Notes: generated from the letters alone by a model not told the origin. A DNA stretch of 64,000 nucleotides from Pseudomonas sp. GV085 (GCF_003050925.1 NZ_QAOV01000020.1:1-64000); one strand, 5' to 3'. Counted from the first letter of the stretch, positions 33,753 through 42,810 are shown. Program-made: numbers and translations.

Positions 33753-33771
33753 GAAGTTTCTGACGAACTTC
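33753..33771. promoter_or_regulatory. Inverted repeat upstream of hglS
   Basis: GAAGTT-TCTGACG-AACTTC, a perfect hexamer pair with a 7-base spacer, about 70 bases upstream of the hglS start and just downstream of the convergent hydrolase stop. It could be a regulator binding site. No regulator is linked. Confidence 0.35.
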
Positions 33772-33817
33772 ATTCTGCAAAGGACTGCATGCCTAGGGGG
33801 CGTTCTCAATTGGTTTC

Positions 33818-34777
33818 CTAGTGCAGTCGTTGATCCTGTGGGCTCTCCGAGCGCAGCGATGCCAAAAACTCCCGATACAGCCGCGCCGAACCGGTGGGGG
33901 CTTCCACCATGGGCATGTGCCCGACGGCGTCCCAGATATGCACGCGCAGGTCGACGATGCCCTTGCTCCAGACCGCCACGCTGCTGACATCGATCAGCCG
34001 ATCCTTGCGCCCCCACAGCAACAGGGCCGGGGCGGTGATGTCGGGCAGGTGCGGTTCCATCGGCGGACTGGCGCGCATTTCACGGAAGATTTCTTCCAGC
34101 TCCTCGCGGGACTGTTCATAGCGCTGGGCGACGGCATCGAGAACCAGCTTCGGTACCCAGGGTGGCGAAGCCATGGTCATGGCGTAGAAGCGCTGGAATT
34201 CTTCGCGCGAGTGAATCAGAAACGGGTTGTGGCCCCTGGCCAAATGCCGCTCGAGGTCACTGGGCTCGGGCGCGGTGACACCCGCCGGGTCGAACAGTGC
34301 CAAGGACACAATGCGCTCGGGGTACGTGGCTGCGAGCCATGCGGCCATGTAGCCACCCATGGAATTGCCGATGACATGGACTTTCTCCACCCCGCACACA
34401 TCCAGCAGCTGGATCATGCGCTTGGCCTGCAGCGGGATGTCATAGCCGCCGCCGGCCTTGAAGCCGGTTTCGCCATGGCCGGCGATGTCCGGGATGATCA
34501 CCCGGTGACTGCCGACAAAGTGCCGGGCGAAACGCAGCCAGAGGTTCTTGTCAGCGCTGAAGCCATGGAGCATCAGCACACTGCTGGTGGCCTCGTACGG
34601 CCCGCCTTGCCAGGTCGAGACGGTCATCTCGGGGATAGGCACGACGATTTTGTGCAGCCGGTACAACTTGGCCTCGGCCGCCATGTTCAAGTCATAGAGC
34701 CAGTAGCCGATGGCCGGGTAGGTCAGCCAGCTCCAGGCGACGAACACTGCGAGAACGACGAATAACAAAAGCATCAT
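33818..34777 (-). CDS. Membrane-anchored alpha/beta hydrolase (lipase/esterase)
   Basis: A 319-residue hydrolase. An N-terminal hydrophobic segment (about 2-18) anchors it or acts as an uncleaved signal. The oxyanion motif is LMLHGFSADKNLW, the nucleophile elbow GNSMGGYMAAWLA (Ser near 142), the acid in LLWGRKDRLIDV and the His in DAVGHMPMVE. It resembles the Moraxella-type lipase group. GGGAG lies four bases before ATG 34777. It follows the Baeyer-Villiger monooxygenase gene by 19 bases and probably hydrolyses the ester that enzyme makes. Confidence 0.92.
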   Translation of the reverse strand: MMLLLFVVLAVFVAWSWLTYPAIGYWLYDLNMAAEAKLYRLHKIVVPIPEMTVSTWQGGPYEATSSVLMLHGFSADKNLWLRFARHFVGSHRVIIPDIAGHGETGFKAGGGYDIPLQAKRMIQLLDVCGVEKVHVIGNSMGGYMAAWLAATYPERIVSLALFDPAGVTAPEPSDLERHLARGHNPFLIHSREEFQRFYAMTMASPPWVPKLVLDAVAQRYEQSREELEEIFREMRASPPMEPHLPDITAPALLLWGRKDRLIDVSSVAVWSKGIVDLRVHIWDAVGHMPMVEAPTGSARLYREFLASLRSESPQDQRLH

Positions 34778-34796
34778 GCGTCTCCCTTGTATCTGC

Positions 34797-36251
34797 TCAG
34801 GACAAAATGTGATCGGCGGGTTTCAGCGCTCGGGTCAAGCGATGAAAGCTGAAGCTGAACCCCGGAAACATGGCAATCACATGACCGCTCCTGCTTTGAT
34901 ACCAACTATGGCAACCACCGGACTTCCACACGGTGCGCTCCATTTCCCGGTGGATCATTTCAGTGTAGGTACGTTCTGCCTCATGGCGAACTTCGATGCT
35001 GCGTAAACCTTGATCCCTCAAGGTGCGAATGCAATCGAGGATGTAATTCATCTGGGATTCGATGATGAACAGCGCCGAGGTGTGGCCGATGCCGGTGTTC
35101 GGCCCGGTGACGATGAACAGGTTGGGGAAGTCGGGCAGGGCGGTGCCGAGATAGGCCCGCGGGTATTGTGCCCAGACCTCCTTGAGACAGGTGCCGTTTT
35201 TGCCCGTTACCGGGTAGCAAATCACCCCGTCGGTGGCATCGTAGCCGGTGGACCAGACGATCAGGTCCACGTCTATATGTTGGCCATCGAGGGCAACGAT
35301 GCCGGTTTCGTCGATGGCCGCGATGCCTTGTTCGCGGCTGTGCAGCGTCACGTTGCGGCGGGCCAGTGCCGGGTACAGCGTGCTGGACAAAATCACCCGT
35401 TTGCAGCCCATGGTGTAGTCCGGCGTCAGTTTGCGCCGCAGTTCGGTGTCCGGCACCTGGAGCTTGAGGAAGCGCAGGGCCTGGCGCTGAACCCTGTGCA
35501 CGGCCGGCTTCGAATACTTGAAGCCAAACACCCGGGTTTCGAATTGCCAGTAGATACCCCAGCGCAGCAACTTGTAGACGGGCTTGAGCCCCAGCAGCCA
35601 GCGCTGGAAGCGGCCAAACCTGTGATCAGCCCGGGGCAATACCCAGTGGGGCGTGCGCTGGAACACATGCAAGTGCCCGACGTCCGGGGCAATGGCCGGA
35701 ATGACCTGGGCCGCACTGGCGCCGCTGCCGACGATGGCCACGGATTTTTGCCGGTAGTCGTAGCCGTGATCCCAGTTGTTGGTGTGGAAAGTCTTGCCCT
35801 GAAAACGTTCCTGTCCGTTGAAGTACGGCACCACCGGTTGACTCAGCGGCCCGGTCGCGTTGATCAGGAACTGCGCGCAAAATGTGCCTTTGTCGGCGGT
35901 GTAAACCGTCCAGCGCTTGTTGGCGTCGTCCCATTCGATGCGCTCGACATTAGCGTCCAGTTCCACCTTGTCCCGCAGGCCGAAGCGTTCCACCACATGG
36001 CGGGTGTAGCGGTGCAGTTCGGCTTGTCCTGCGAACATTTGCGTCCAGCGATACGGGGCGAAAGACAAGGAGTAAAGCGGCGAGGGCACATCGACTGCCG
36101 CGCCGGGATAGGTGTTCTGGCACCAGGTGCCGCCGAAGAAATCCCGTCGCTCCAGCAGGCGGAAATCGTCGATGCCGGCCTTGAGCAAATTGATTGCAGC
36201 ACATTGTCCGCCAAAACCGCTGCCGATGATCAATACTTGAAAGGTCTGCAT
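34797..36251 (-). CDS. Baeyer-Villiger-type flavin monooxygenase
   Basis: A 484-residue FAD- and NADPH-dependent monooxygenase. The first Rossmann motif is IIGSGFGGQ (about 8-16). The Baeyer-Villiger fingerprint FxGxxxHxxxW(P/D) reads F150, G152, H156, W160 and D161. The second dinucleotide motif is VGSGASAAQ (about 175-183). These enzymes insert oxygen beside a ketone to give an ester or lactone. AGGAGG precedes ATG 36251. It forms an operon with the esterase downstream. The native ketone is unknown; long or medium-chain ketones are known for related P. fluorescens enzymes. Confidence 0.93.
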   Translation of the reverse strand: MQTFQVLIIGSGFGGQCAAINLLKAGIDDFRLLERRDFFGGTWCQNTYPGAAVDVPSPLYSLSFAPYRWTQMFAGQAELHRYTRHVVERFGLRDKVELDANVERIEWDDANKRWTVYTADKGTFCAQFLINATGPLSQPVVPYFNGQERFQGKTFHTNNWDHGYDYRQKSVAIVGSGASAAQVIPAIAPDVGHLHVFQRTPHWVLPRADHRFGRFQRWLLGLKPVYKLLRWGIYWQFETRVFGFKYSKPAVHRVQRQALRFLKLQVPDTELRRKLTPDYTMGCKRVILSSTLYPALARRNVTLHSREQGIAAIDETGIVALDGQHIDVDLIVWSTGYDATDGVICYPVTGKNGTCLKEVWAQYPRAYLGTALPDFPNLFIVTGPNTGIGHTSALFIIESQMNYILDCIRTLRDQGLRSIEVRHEAERTYTEMIHREMERTVWKSGGCHSWYQSRSGHVIAMFPGFSFSFHRLTRALKPADHILS

Positions 36252-36449
36252 GGGCCTCCTCTTATGGTCATTGATCAACCCTTCTTTCATGTATAGCCGT
36301 TTCTGGAGACGAGGCTTTTGCTTTTATTCGAGCGTGATGTCGCGATATTCAGCCTGTCAGTCGGTGATGGCTATTTGATTTCATCCTGATAGACTCCAGC
36401 ACACAGGCGCAGGCTGTTATCGCATTCCGTCGAGTGGCACAGAGGCCCT

Positions 36450-37523
36450 ATGGTAAAAACGGGAGGAAAGGGATCTTCATTGGCCAGGAGGCTCTACACA
36501 TCGCGAATCCTGGGGGTGGCCCTGGGATTGGTGTGTGTGAGCGCGGCGATGTATCCACTCGATCCGGCGCCCTGGGTCTGGGGATTCATGTGGTTCAATG
36601 GCCTTGTCTGGCCGCACCTGGCTTACCAATGGGCGCGCCGGGCCAGGACGCCCTATCATGCCGAACACCGCAATCTGCTGATCGATGCCTTTCTCGGCGG
36701 CTTCTGGATTGCCGCCATGCAGTTCAATCCACTGCCCAGCGCGACCACCATCTCCATGATGGCCATGCACAACGTGGCCATCGGCGGCTTGCGCTTCCTG
36801 CTGGCCGGGACGGCCGCGCAAGTGCTGGGCCTCTGCGTAGGCTTGCAGATTTTCGCCCCGGCGTTCATTCCTGCTACCAGCCCGGTGCAGCTCTATGCCT
36901 GTTTGCCATTGCTGTGCCTGTATCCGTTGGCGCTGGGCTGGTTCTGCTTTCGCCAGGCCCATGCCCTCGGCCGTCAGAAGCGTGAACTGCTGGCACTGAG
37001 CCGCACCGACAGCCTGACGGGCCTGCTGAACCATGGCTCCTGGAAGGACCAGCTGGAGGTCGAGTTCCAGCGTTGCAAACGTCAGCAAAAAGGCGGGGCG
37101 ATTGCGCTGATCGATATCGACCATTTCAAAGCCATCAACGATACCTACGGCCATGTTGCCGGCGACATCGTCCTGCGTCAGTTGAGCAAAATGCTCAAGC
37201 ACAGCCTGCGAGCGACCGATGTGGCAGGGCGCTACGGCGGTGACGAGTTCTGCGTGATCCTTCCGGACCTGCCCCTGAACCGCGCCGCCGCCGTCATGGA
37301 GGCCCTGCGCGATCGCTTCGCCACCTTGGGGGACGAGCAGAACCCGGCGCTGAAAGTCAGCCTGAGCATTGGCCTGGCCTCCTTCAACCCGGCCCACGCC
37401 GACGCAATGCTCTGGCTCAATGACGCCGACCATGCGCTATACGAAGCCAAGACCACCGGGCGCAATCGAGTGATCTGTTGCGGTAATGGGAAACCCCATC
37501 CCGAACTGCTCGACTCGGTGTGA
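36450..37523 (+). CDS. Membrane diguanylate cyclase (MASE2-GGDEF)
   Basis: A 357-residue inner-membrane enzyme making cyclic di-GMP from two GTP. The N-terminal MASE2 sensor region (about 15-168) contains several hydrophobic helices. The GGDEF domain starts near SRTDSLTGLLNHGSW. The active site GGDEF is intact at 263-267 and the inhibitory I-site RATD lies at 254-257, five residues upstream, so the enzyme should be active and product-inhibited. The layout matches the AdrA/DgcC class. GAGG precedes ATG 36450. The gene is monocistronic. Confidence 0.94.
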   Translation: MVKTGGKGSSLARRLYTSRILGVALGLVCVSAAMYPLDPAPWVWGFMWFNGLVWPHLAYQWARRARTPYHAEHRNLLIDAFLGGFWIAAMQFNPLPSATTISMMAMHNVAIGGLRFLLAGTAAQVLGLCVGLQIFAPAFIPATSPVQLYACLPLLCLYPLALGWFCFRQAHALGRQKRELLALSRTDSLTGLLNHGSWKDQLEVEFQRCKRQQKGGAIALIDIDHFKAINDTYGHVAGDIVLRQLSKMLKHSLRATDVAGRYGGDEFCVILPDLPLNRAAAVMEALRDRFATLGDEQNPALKVSLSIGLASFNPAHADAMLWLNDADHALYEAKTTGRNRVICCGNGKPHPELLDSV

Positions 37524-37526
37524 TTG

Positions 37527-37680
37527 TCTGCTCGCGAAAGCGGCGTGTCAGGCGATGTGGATGTTGGCTGTGATGGCCTCATCGCGAGCAGGCTCGCTCC
37601 CACAAGGATCTGGGGTGAATACGAATTTGTGTTCAACAAAAATCAACTGTGGGAGCGAGCCTGCTCGCGAAGGCGGAGTG
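37527..37680 (+). repeat. REPIN (left end truncated) plus a single REP
   Basis: The first unit (37527-37605) starts inside the arm at CTGCTCGCGAAAGCGG and has a full right arm GCGAGCAGGCTCGCTCCCACA. About 42 bases later a lone left-type arm TGTGGGAGCGAGCCTGCTCGC (37648-37680) follows. The cluster lies between convergent genes. Confidence 0.82.
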
Positions 37681-37693
37681 TCTGTTGAGACCG

Positions 37694-38563
37694 TCACTCC
37701 TTCACGCTCATGAACTCTTCCGCGTAGCGGATGTACTCCTCGGGTTGGGTGTAGGTGTGCGTCAGCTCGGTCGCGTTCAGGTCCGAGGTCTGGGTGAGGA
37801 TCTGGCGTTGCTCGCGCAGGCTGTCGTAGGTTGCCTTGATCGCGGCGAAGTAAGCGCCATGGCCGTCGATGGTCACTCGAACACCCAGTTCGGCCAGGCG
37901 CTTGTCATCGCGTAGCAGCGGGTTGCCGTAGGTCACCAGCATCAGCGGCACGCTCAGGTGCTCGGCGATCTGCTCCAGATGGTCGAAGTCCTTTACGCCC
38001 ACCATGCAGATACCGTCGGCCCCGGCGCGCTGGTATTGCCGGGTGCGGCTGATGATTTCCTGCACCGGCGCAATCCCCGCATGGGTGCGGGCGATGATCG
38101 CCATTTCCTTATCGCAGCGGGCTTCCAGTGCCGCGCGGATCTTGCCGACACCTTCGGCGACCGTGATCAGGTCGGTGGACTTGCGGCCAAACTGCGCAGG
38201 CAGCAGGGTGTCTTCGATGGTCAGCGCGGCGACGCCGGCCCGTTCGAGTTCGACGATGGTGCGCATGACGTTGAGCGCGTTGCCGTAGCCGTGGTCGGCG
38301 TCGGCAATCACCGGCAACTGGGCGACACGGCCGATGCGGGTGGCCTGTTCAGCGAATTCGCTGAGGGTGATCAGGGCAAAGTCAGGGGCGCCCAGCACTT
38401 GCAACGAGGCGACCGAACCACCAAGGATCCCGACTTCGAAGCCCAGGTCGGCGGCGATGCGGGCCGACATCGGGTCGAAAACCGAGGCTGTGTGGTAGCA
38501 GGTGTCGGAGGCGAACAATTGGCGAAAATTGCGGCGCAAATCTTGATGGGAAAGCCTGGACAT
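37694..38563 (-). CDS. Oxaloacetate decarboxylase (PEP mutase/isocitrate lyase superfamily)
   Basis: A 289-residue cytoplasmic Mg(2+) enzyme. Sequence and length resemble P. aeruginosa PA4872, which decarboxylates oxaloacetate. Characteristic segments: FDPMSARIAADLGFEVGILGG, VIADADHGYGNALNVMRT with metal-binding Asp residues, and TIEDTLLPAQFG. The ATG at 38563 is chosen over an upstream ATG at 38608 because the fold begins here and a GGTGGA lies upstream. It is a single gene downstream of aruG on the same strand, 141 bases away. Confidence 0.88.
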   Translation of the reverse strand: MSRLSHQDLRRNFRQLFASDTCYHTASVFDPMSARIAADLGFEVGILGGSVASLQVLGAPDFALITLSEFAEQATRIGRVAQLPVIADADHGYGNALNVMRTIVELERAGVAALTIEDTLLPAQFGRKSTDLITVAEGVGKIRAALEARCDKEMAIIARTHAGIAPVQEIISRTRQYQRAGADGICMVGVKDFDHLEQIAEHLSVPLMLVTYGNPLLRDDKRLAELGVRVTIDGHGAYFAAIKATYDSLREQRQILTQTSDLNATELTHTYTQPEEYIRYAEEFMSVKE

Positions 38564-38704
38564 ATGAGTTCCACCAATGGAATGGAGGGGCTTGAGCAAA
38601 AGTGTCAACGCCGAAGATTAAAAGGCTATCACGCGCGCAGGGGGAGAATGATGACGAATTTGCCGGGTCAGTCAGATTGACGTCGCAACGATGGAGCTGA
38701 TGAG

Positions 38705-39739
38705 TCACGCCGCCTCGGCCTGTTGCCGTTGGTCAGGCAGCGGCACGGCGCGCACCGAGTCGCCGGGTTGCAGCTGCAAGCGCTTGGCGGTCAGGCGGTC
38801 AACCACCAGGCTGTTGCCCAACCGTCGGGCCGGGGCGCAGGTAATGCGGCAGTTTTCCAGGCGGCGGTTGTGGATCAGCCAGAGGGGCGCTTTATCGTCC
38901 GGCGAGCCGATGGCCAGTGACAGCGGTTGGCTGTCGCGCACGGTGCGGATCCCGCAAACCGGGGCTTCAAGGACCGGTCCGCCGTCGAAGATATCGATGT
39001 AGCCCTTGTGGGCAAACCCTTCGGCGCTGAGGATTTTCAGGGCCGGCTCGGTATTCGGGTGGGCCTTGCCGATCACCGCCTGGGCCTGTTCGGTAAGCAG
39101 GCAGGTGTACAGCGGCTGGCGCGGCATCAATTCGGCGATGAACGATTTGTTGCCCAGCCCGGACAAGTGATCGGCGTGGCTGAAATCCATCTTGAAAAAG
39201 TGCCGGCCGAGGCTGTCCCAGAACGGCGAGCCACCTCGTTCGTCGGCACTGCCGCGTAACTCGGCGATGAGCCGGTTGCCGAACAGCTGCGTAAACTCGG
39301 CCACAAACAACAAACGTCCGAGCGAAAGCAAACGGCCGTTGCTGCCCTGGCGCTGATCGGCGCGCAGGTACAGCGAGCAGACTTGCGATTGCCCGGTCAA
39401 TTCATTGCTCAGGAACAGGGTCGGGATCTGGCGCTCGATACCCAGGTCCGGTGCCGCACTGACCGTCAGCCCGACCCGGTAGTTGTACCAGGGCTCGCGC
39501 AGGCCGACGCCCCCCGTCAGAGCGCTGACGCCCACCACTTGCTGCTCGTCGTCCTCGAGCACGAACAGATAATCGGCATCGGCCCGATCGACCTGCCCGG
39601 CGAACGTGCGTCGGGCCCAGCGGATCCGGTGGGCCAGGCGTTCTTCGTCGGCCGGCAGGCTGGTAAGTCCCGGAACGGCCTGACGCACCAGCGTGACCAG
39701 GGCGGGCAGATCGGTGATCTGGACCGGACGGACAATCAT
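38705..39739 (-). CDS. aruG: Arginine/ornithine N-succinyltransferase beta-type subunit (AruG-like)
   Basis: A 344-residue acyltransferase of the AstA family, transferring succinyl from succinyl-CoA to arginine in the AST pathway. It begins MIVRPVQITDLPALVTLVRQ, has the family block GSPFWDSLGRHFFKMDFSHAD near the middle, and ends LQLQPGDSVRAVPLP. AAGGA precedes ATG 39739. It follows the aruF-like gene by 52 bases. The remaining AST genes (aruC, aruD, aruB, aruE) are not in the window, so this pair is separated from the usual aruCFGDBE operon and may be a paralogue. Confidence 0.92.
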   Translation of the reverse strand: MIVRPVQITDLPALVTLVRQAVPGLTSLPADEERLAHRIRWARRTFAGQVDRADADYLFVLEDDEQQVVGVSALTGGVGLREPWYNYRVGLTVSAAPDLGIERQIPTLFLSNELTGQSQVCSLYLRADQRQGSNGRLLSLGRLLFVAEFTQLFGNRLIAELRGSADERGGSPFWDSLGRHFFKMDFSHADHLSGLGNKSFIAELMPRQPLYTCLLTEQAQAVIGKAHPNTEPALKILSAEGFAHKGYIDIFDGGPVLEAPVCGIRTVRDSQPLSLAIGSPDDKAPLWLIHNRRLENCRITCAPARRLGNSLVVDRLTAKRLQLQPGDSVRAVPLPDQRQQAEAA

Positions 39740-39791
39740 GCGGCTGTTCCTTGTTCGTGTGTGCTCGGGCGGTGACGTCGCTGGCGGGTAT

Positions 39792-40808
39792 TCACAGGGC
39801 GATCAGCCTGATCGGGCTGCCCTCGGTCACCTTCAGCGCCTTGCACATGGCTGCGTCCAGTGTCACGGGTTGCCCGGCGATGTAATCAAGATCGGCGACG
39901 ATGGCCCGGTAATCCTTCAAGGACTCGTTGCTCACCAGAAAGCTGCCGCGGGCATCGATCACAGGTCCCGGCCGCGTGATAGCGCACTGGCTGTAGGCGA
40001 TGGAACGAATGCCCGACGTGCGCGCATACAGGGTCGGGCCTCCATCGAACAAATCGATGTAGCTGTTGGTTTCGAAGCCTTCACGCTCGAGGATATCGAA
40101 GGCTTCCTGGCCGTCGGGGTGGATGCTGCCGATACAGTCCTGTGCCGCCTGGGGCAGCATGGGCACGTAAATCGGATACTGCGGCATCAGTTCGGCGAGA
40201 AAGGTGCGGCTCTGCAGGCCGCAAAGCCGTTCGGCCTCGACGTAGGGCAAGTCGAAGAAATGCTTGCCCACGGCATCCCAAAATGGCGAGTGGCCTTCAT
40301 CACTGCTGTAGCCGACGATTTCGGTGATCACCGTTTCGGAAAAACGCCGGGCGTGGGCGGCGATGAACAACAGGCGCGCCCGCGACAGCAGTTCGGAATG
40401 CGCGCTGCGCACACGCGCGGCATCGATATGGAAGCCCCGCAGCAGGGTGTGGCCACTGAGGTCGTGGCACAACGACAAGGCCGGTACACCGTGCTCGATG
40501 TTCAGTTCCCTCGAGGCACTGGTGAAGTGCCGGTTGCGCAGGCTGTAGAACGGCTCGTTGAACCCCGCCGTAGCGAGGATTTCCGAGCAGCCGACCAGGT
40601 GCTGCGTCGTCAGGTCTTCGAGCACAAAGAAATAGTTTTCCGGGCCATGACCCGCGACGTCCTTCTCGAACGACGCACAGGAATCGAGGATTTTTCCGTG
40701 TAACCGTTCGCTATCGTCGGGCAGGGATGTAACGCCCACGAGGCTTTCACGAGCCAGCCTTTGTAACTGGGGCAGGTCGGCTGACTCGACTGGACGCAAG
40801 ACCAGCAT
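39792..40808 (-). CDS. aruF: Arginine/ornithine N-succinyltransferase alpha-type subunit (AruF-like)
   Basis: A 338-residue AstA-family subunit. MLVLRPVESADLPQLQRLARESLVGVTSLPDD and HSPFWDAVGKHFFDLPYVEAERLCGLQSRTFLAELMP match AruF. It should pair with AruG in a heteromeric enzyme. Compared with canonical AruF from memory it is visibly diverged, as expected of a second copy. AGGAG lies seven bases before ATG 40808. A 560-base region without genes lies upstream and should contain its promoter. Confidence 0.9.
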   Translation of the reverse strand: MLVLRPVESADLPQLQRLARESLVGVTSLPDDSERLHGKILDSCASFEKDVAGHGPENYFFVLEDLTTQHLVGCSEILATAGFNEPFYSLRNRHFTSASRELNIEHGVPALSLCHDLSGHTLLRGFHIDAARVRSAHSELLSRARLLFIAAHARRFSETVITEIVGYSSDEGHSPFWDAVGKHFFDLPYVEAERLCGLQSRTFLAELMPQYPIYVPMLPQAAQDCIGSIHPDGQEAFDILEREGFETNSYIDLFDGGPTLYARTSGIRSIAYSQCAITRPGPVIDARGSFLVSNESLKDYRAIVADLDYIAGQPVTLDAAMCKALKVTEGSPIRLIAL

Positions 40809-41371
40809 GGAGACACTCCTGTATCAAACGATTCGACGGTTTGGGCCGAACCTGACTATCACTGTCGGTTTTTCCACACATTCAACCGGTGGTCGTCTGA
40901 ACGTTGTCAGGCGCCACTCTTTTTCTTGTCAGATGTTTATTGGAGTGGACCGCATTAAACAAGAAACGGGCGATTCGGCGGCAGGCGATGCCTGGCCAGA
41001 TGCGTTGATCGGGTATTCGAGAAAGGGTGTCCGGGCTCCTGCTGGATGAGTGTGGAACATGATTTAACAGTCCGTTGAAAGGAGTATTTAATTATCGCGT
41101 CCTGCCTGTCTAGTGAATTTTCGCGTGGTCTGGCCGTGCCCGAAAAAGGGGCGAAGTGCCTGTACCAAGGGACTACGCCGATGTCGTAAAGTCTTGTAGG
41201 TGATTGCCTTGATTGCGGTCAGCCATAACAGAAAACCTGGCAGGAAATGACTGAAGGATCCGTTTCAGGCAGGAAAATTAAACACCACCCGGGGCTGCTT
41301 TGTTGCGGCACAATTGCCCGATGGCGGTCCCCTGACGCCGTCGTTCCTTTCCATCTTTAGAGTGATTGCTG
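40809..41371. other. Intergenic region between aruF and the phosphatase-cobF pair
   Basis: Divergent promoter region of about 560 bases. I see no gene of confidence. A 37-codon frame (41247-41360, MTEGSVSGRKIKHH at its start) is preceded by CAGGAA but has no recognisable features. The stretch lacks the conserved box of a cobalamin riboswitch despite lying in front of a B12 gene. The central part (41090-41210) has several short inverted pairs that I cannot assign. Confidence 0.55.
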
Positions 41372-41944
41372 GTGCAGGCGACCCGTTTAACCCTGATTTG
41401 TCATGCTCGAACCGTCGCACAGAAATTGGCGCGTTTTCCATTGGACGAGCCTCTGGAGATGGATTGGCAAGCGCTCAGGCTTTCCCGTGGCAATCAGTTC
41501 AAGGGCACTCCACGCCTCGTCTGCGGCCCGGAATTGCGCACCCGGCAAACCGCTGAACTGTTCGGCAGCGCATCGGAGATTGTTGACGCGCTGAAGGACT
41601 GCGACTTCGGGCGCTGGGGCGGTGAGCGCATTGGCGATCTGCAAAAAAACGCTTCCGAAGCGCTCCAGCATTGGCTGGGCGACCCGGCTTCGGCACCCCA
41701 CGGTGGTGAGTCGCTGGTGCAACTGGGCGAGCGCGTGGGCGCGTGGTTGACAACGTTGCAGTCGACGCCAGGGCACATCGTTGCCATTACCCATCCCTTC
41801 GTCATCCGCGCCGCACTGACGCAGGTGTTGCAAGGCGCATCGTCCGGCCTGATCGACGTCGAACCCCTGTCGGCGGTCGAGTTGCGGTTCCATGGCCGCT
41901 GGCGGCTGCGCTTGCCGGGCACCGGCCCCGAGGACTTGCTGTGA
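41372..41944 (+). CDS. Histidine phosphatase-family protein (CobC-like position)
   Basis: About 190 residues of the phosphoglycerate-mutase-like fold. The N-terminal catalytic segment reads TLICHARTVAQ, giving CHAR where family members usually have RHG; the conserved His is present. A second His occurs in AITHPFVIRAA, and a Glu in PHGGESLVQLGERV. The start is uncertain: GTG 41372 is used; TTG 41366 is possible. It shares one base with cobF, so the two are coupled. The position suggests a phosphatase step in B12 metabolism, but the altered RHG box calls for caution. Confidence 0.82.
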   Translation: MQATRLTLICHARTVAQKLARFPLDEPLEMDWQALRLSRGNQFKGTPRLVCGPELRTRQTAELFGSASEIVDALKDCDFGRWGGERIGDLQKNASEALQHWLGDPASAPHGGESLVQLGERVGAWLTTLQSTPGHIVAITHPFVIRAALTQVLQGASSGLIDVEPLSAVELRFHGRWRLRLPGTGPEDLL

Positions 41945-42699
41945 TGAAAAAACTCCTGGTCATCGGTATCGGTGCTGGCAATCCCGACTACATCACGATG
42001 CAAGCGGTGAAGGCGCTGAATCAGGTCGACGTTTTTTTTCTCATGGACAAGGGCGAGAGCAAAAACACACTCATCGATTTGCGGCGCGAAATCTGTTCAC
42101 GCTACATCACCGACCACGCTTACCGTTTTGTCGAAGCCCACAGCCCGGAGCGCGAGCGCGGTGAAGTGGACTACAAGACCAGTGTCGACGACCTGAACCT
42201 GGCCAGGCAGCAGACCTTCGAACGGCTGATCAACGAGGAATTGTCCGACGGCCAGTGTGGTGGTTTTCTGGTGTGGGGCGATCCGGCGCTGTACGACAGC
42301 ACCCTGCGCATCTTGCAGGCGATCCAGCTCTCTGGCGCCTGTGCATTCGAATTCGAGGTGATCCCCGGCATTACCAGCGTCCAGGCGTTGGCGGCACAGC
42401 ACAAGGTGCCGCTCAACCAGATTGGCCGCTCGGTTGAAATCACCACGGGCCGGCGTCTGGCGGCAGGGCAGGTGAGCGATGCCGACAGCCTGGTGGTGAT
42501 GCTCGATGCTCAGGATGCTTACCGTCAGGTGGTGGATCAGGACACCGAGATTTACTGGGGCGCCTATCTGGGGACGCCGGATCAAATCCTGATCAGCGGC
42601 AGGCTCAAGGATGTGGCGGATGAAATCGAACGGGTGCGCAAGGCTGCAAGGCTGGCCAATGGCTGGATCATGGATACCTATTTGTTGCGCAAGCCTTGA
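41944..42699 (+). CDS. cobF: Precorrin-6A synthase (deacetylating)
   Basis: A 251-residue tetrapyrrole methylase of aerobic cobalamin synthesis. It methylates C-1 of precorrin-5 and releases acetate, forming precorrin-6A. The N-terminal loop LLVIGIGAGNPDYITMQAVKAL and the later VIPGITSVQALAAQHKVPLNQIG are the SAM-binding and substrate segments of the family. The length matches (about 250). It overlaps the preceding stop codon by one base. No other cob gene is in the window, in keeping with scattered B12 genes in Pseudomonas. Confidence 0.94.
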   Translation: MKKLLVIGIGAGNPDYITMQAVKALNQVDVFFLMDKGESKNTLIDLRREICSRYITDHAYRFVEAHSPERERGEVDYKTSVDDLNLARQQTFERLINEELSDGQCGGFLVWGDPALYDSTLRILQAIQLSGACAFEFEVIPGITSVQALAAQHKVPLNQIGRSVEITTGRRLAAGQVSDADSLVVMLDAQDAYRQVVDQDTEIYWGAYLGTPDQILISGRLKDVADEIERVRKAARLANGWIMDTYLLRKP

Positions 42700-42720
42700 G
42701 CGCTGAATTGCCCGGTCTGG

Positions 42721-42797
42721 CGCCTTCGCGAGCAGGCTCGCTCCCACATTATTTGAAATGCAGTTCCCTGTGGGAGCGAGCCTGCTCGCGAAGAGGC
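42721..42797 (+). repeat. REP pair, tail-to-tail
   Basis: Right-type arm GCGAGCAGGCTCGCTCCCACA comes first, then about 20 bases, then left-type arm TGTGGGAGCGAGCCTGCTCGC. The order is inverted relative to a standard REPIN, with the tips facing each other. It lies between the convergent cobF and ftrA genes. Confidence 0.88.
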
Positions 42798-42810
42798 CCT
42801 CGAGAACACC

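Noticed and set aside
41247..41360. 37-codon frame before the phosphatase gene
   Set aside because: It has a weak CAGGAA upstream but no recognisable features and no conservation evidence; too little to call a gene.
41090..41371. Cobalamin riboswitch upstream of the phosphatase-cobF pair
   Set aside because: The conserved B12 box and the other constant segments are not present; only a loose CAGGCAGGAAA resemblance is seen.
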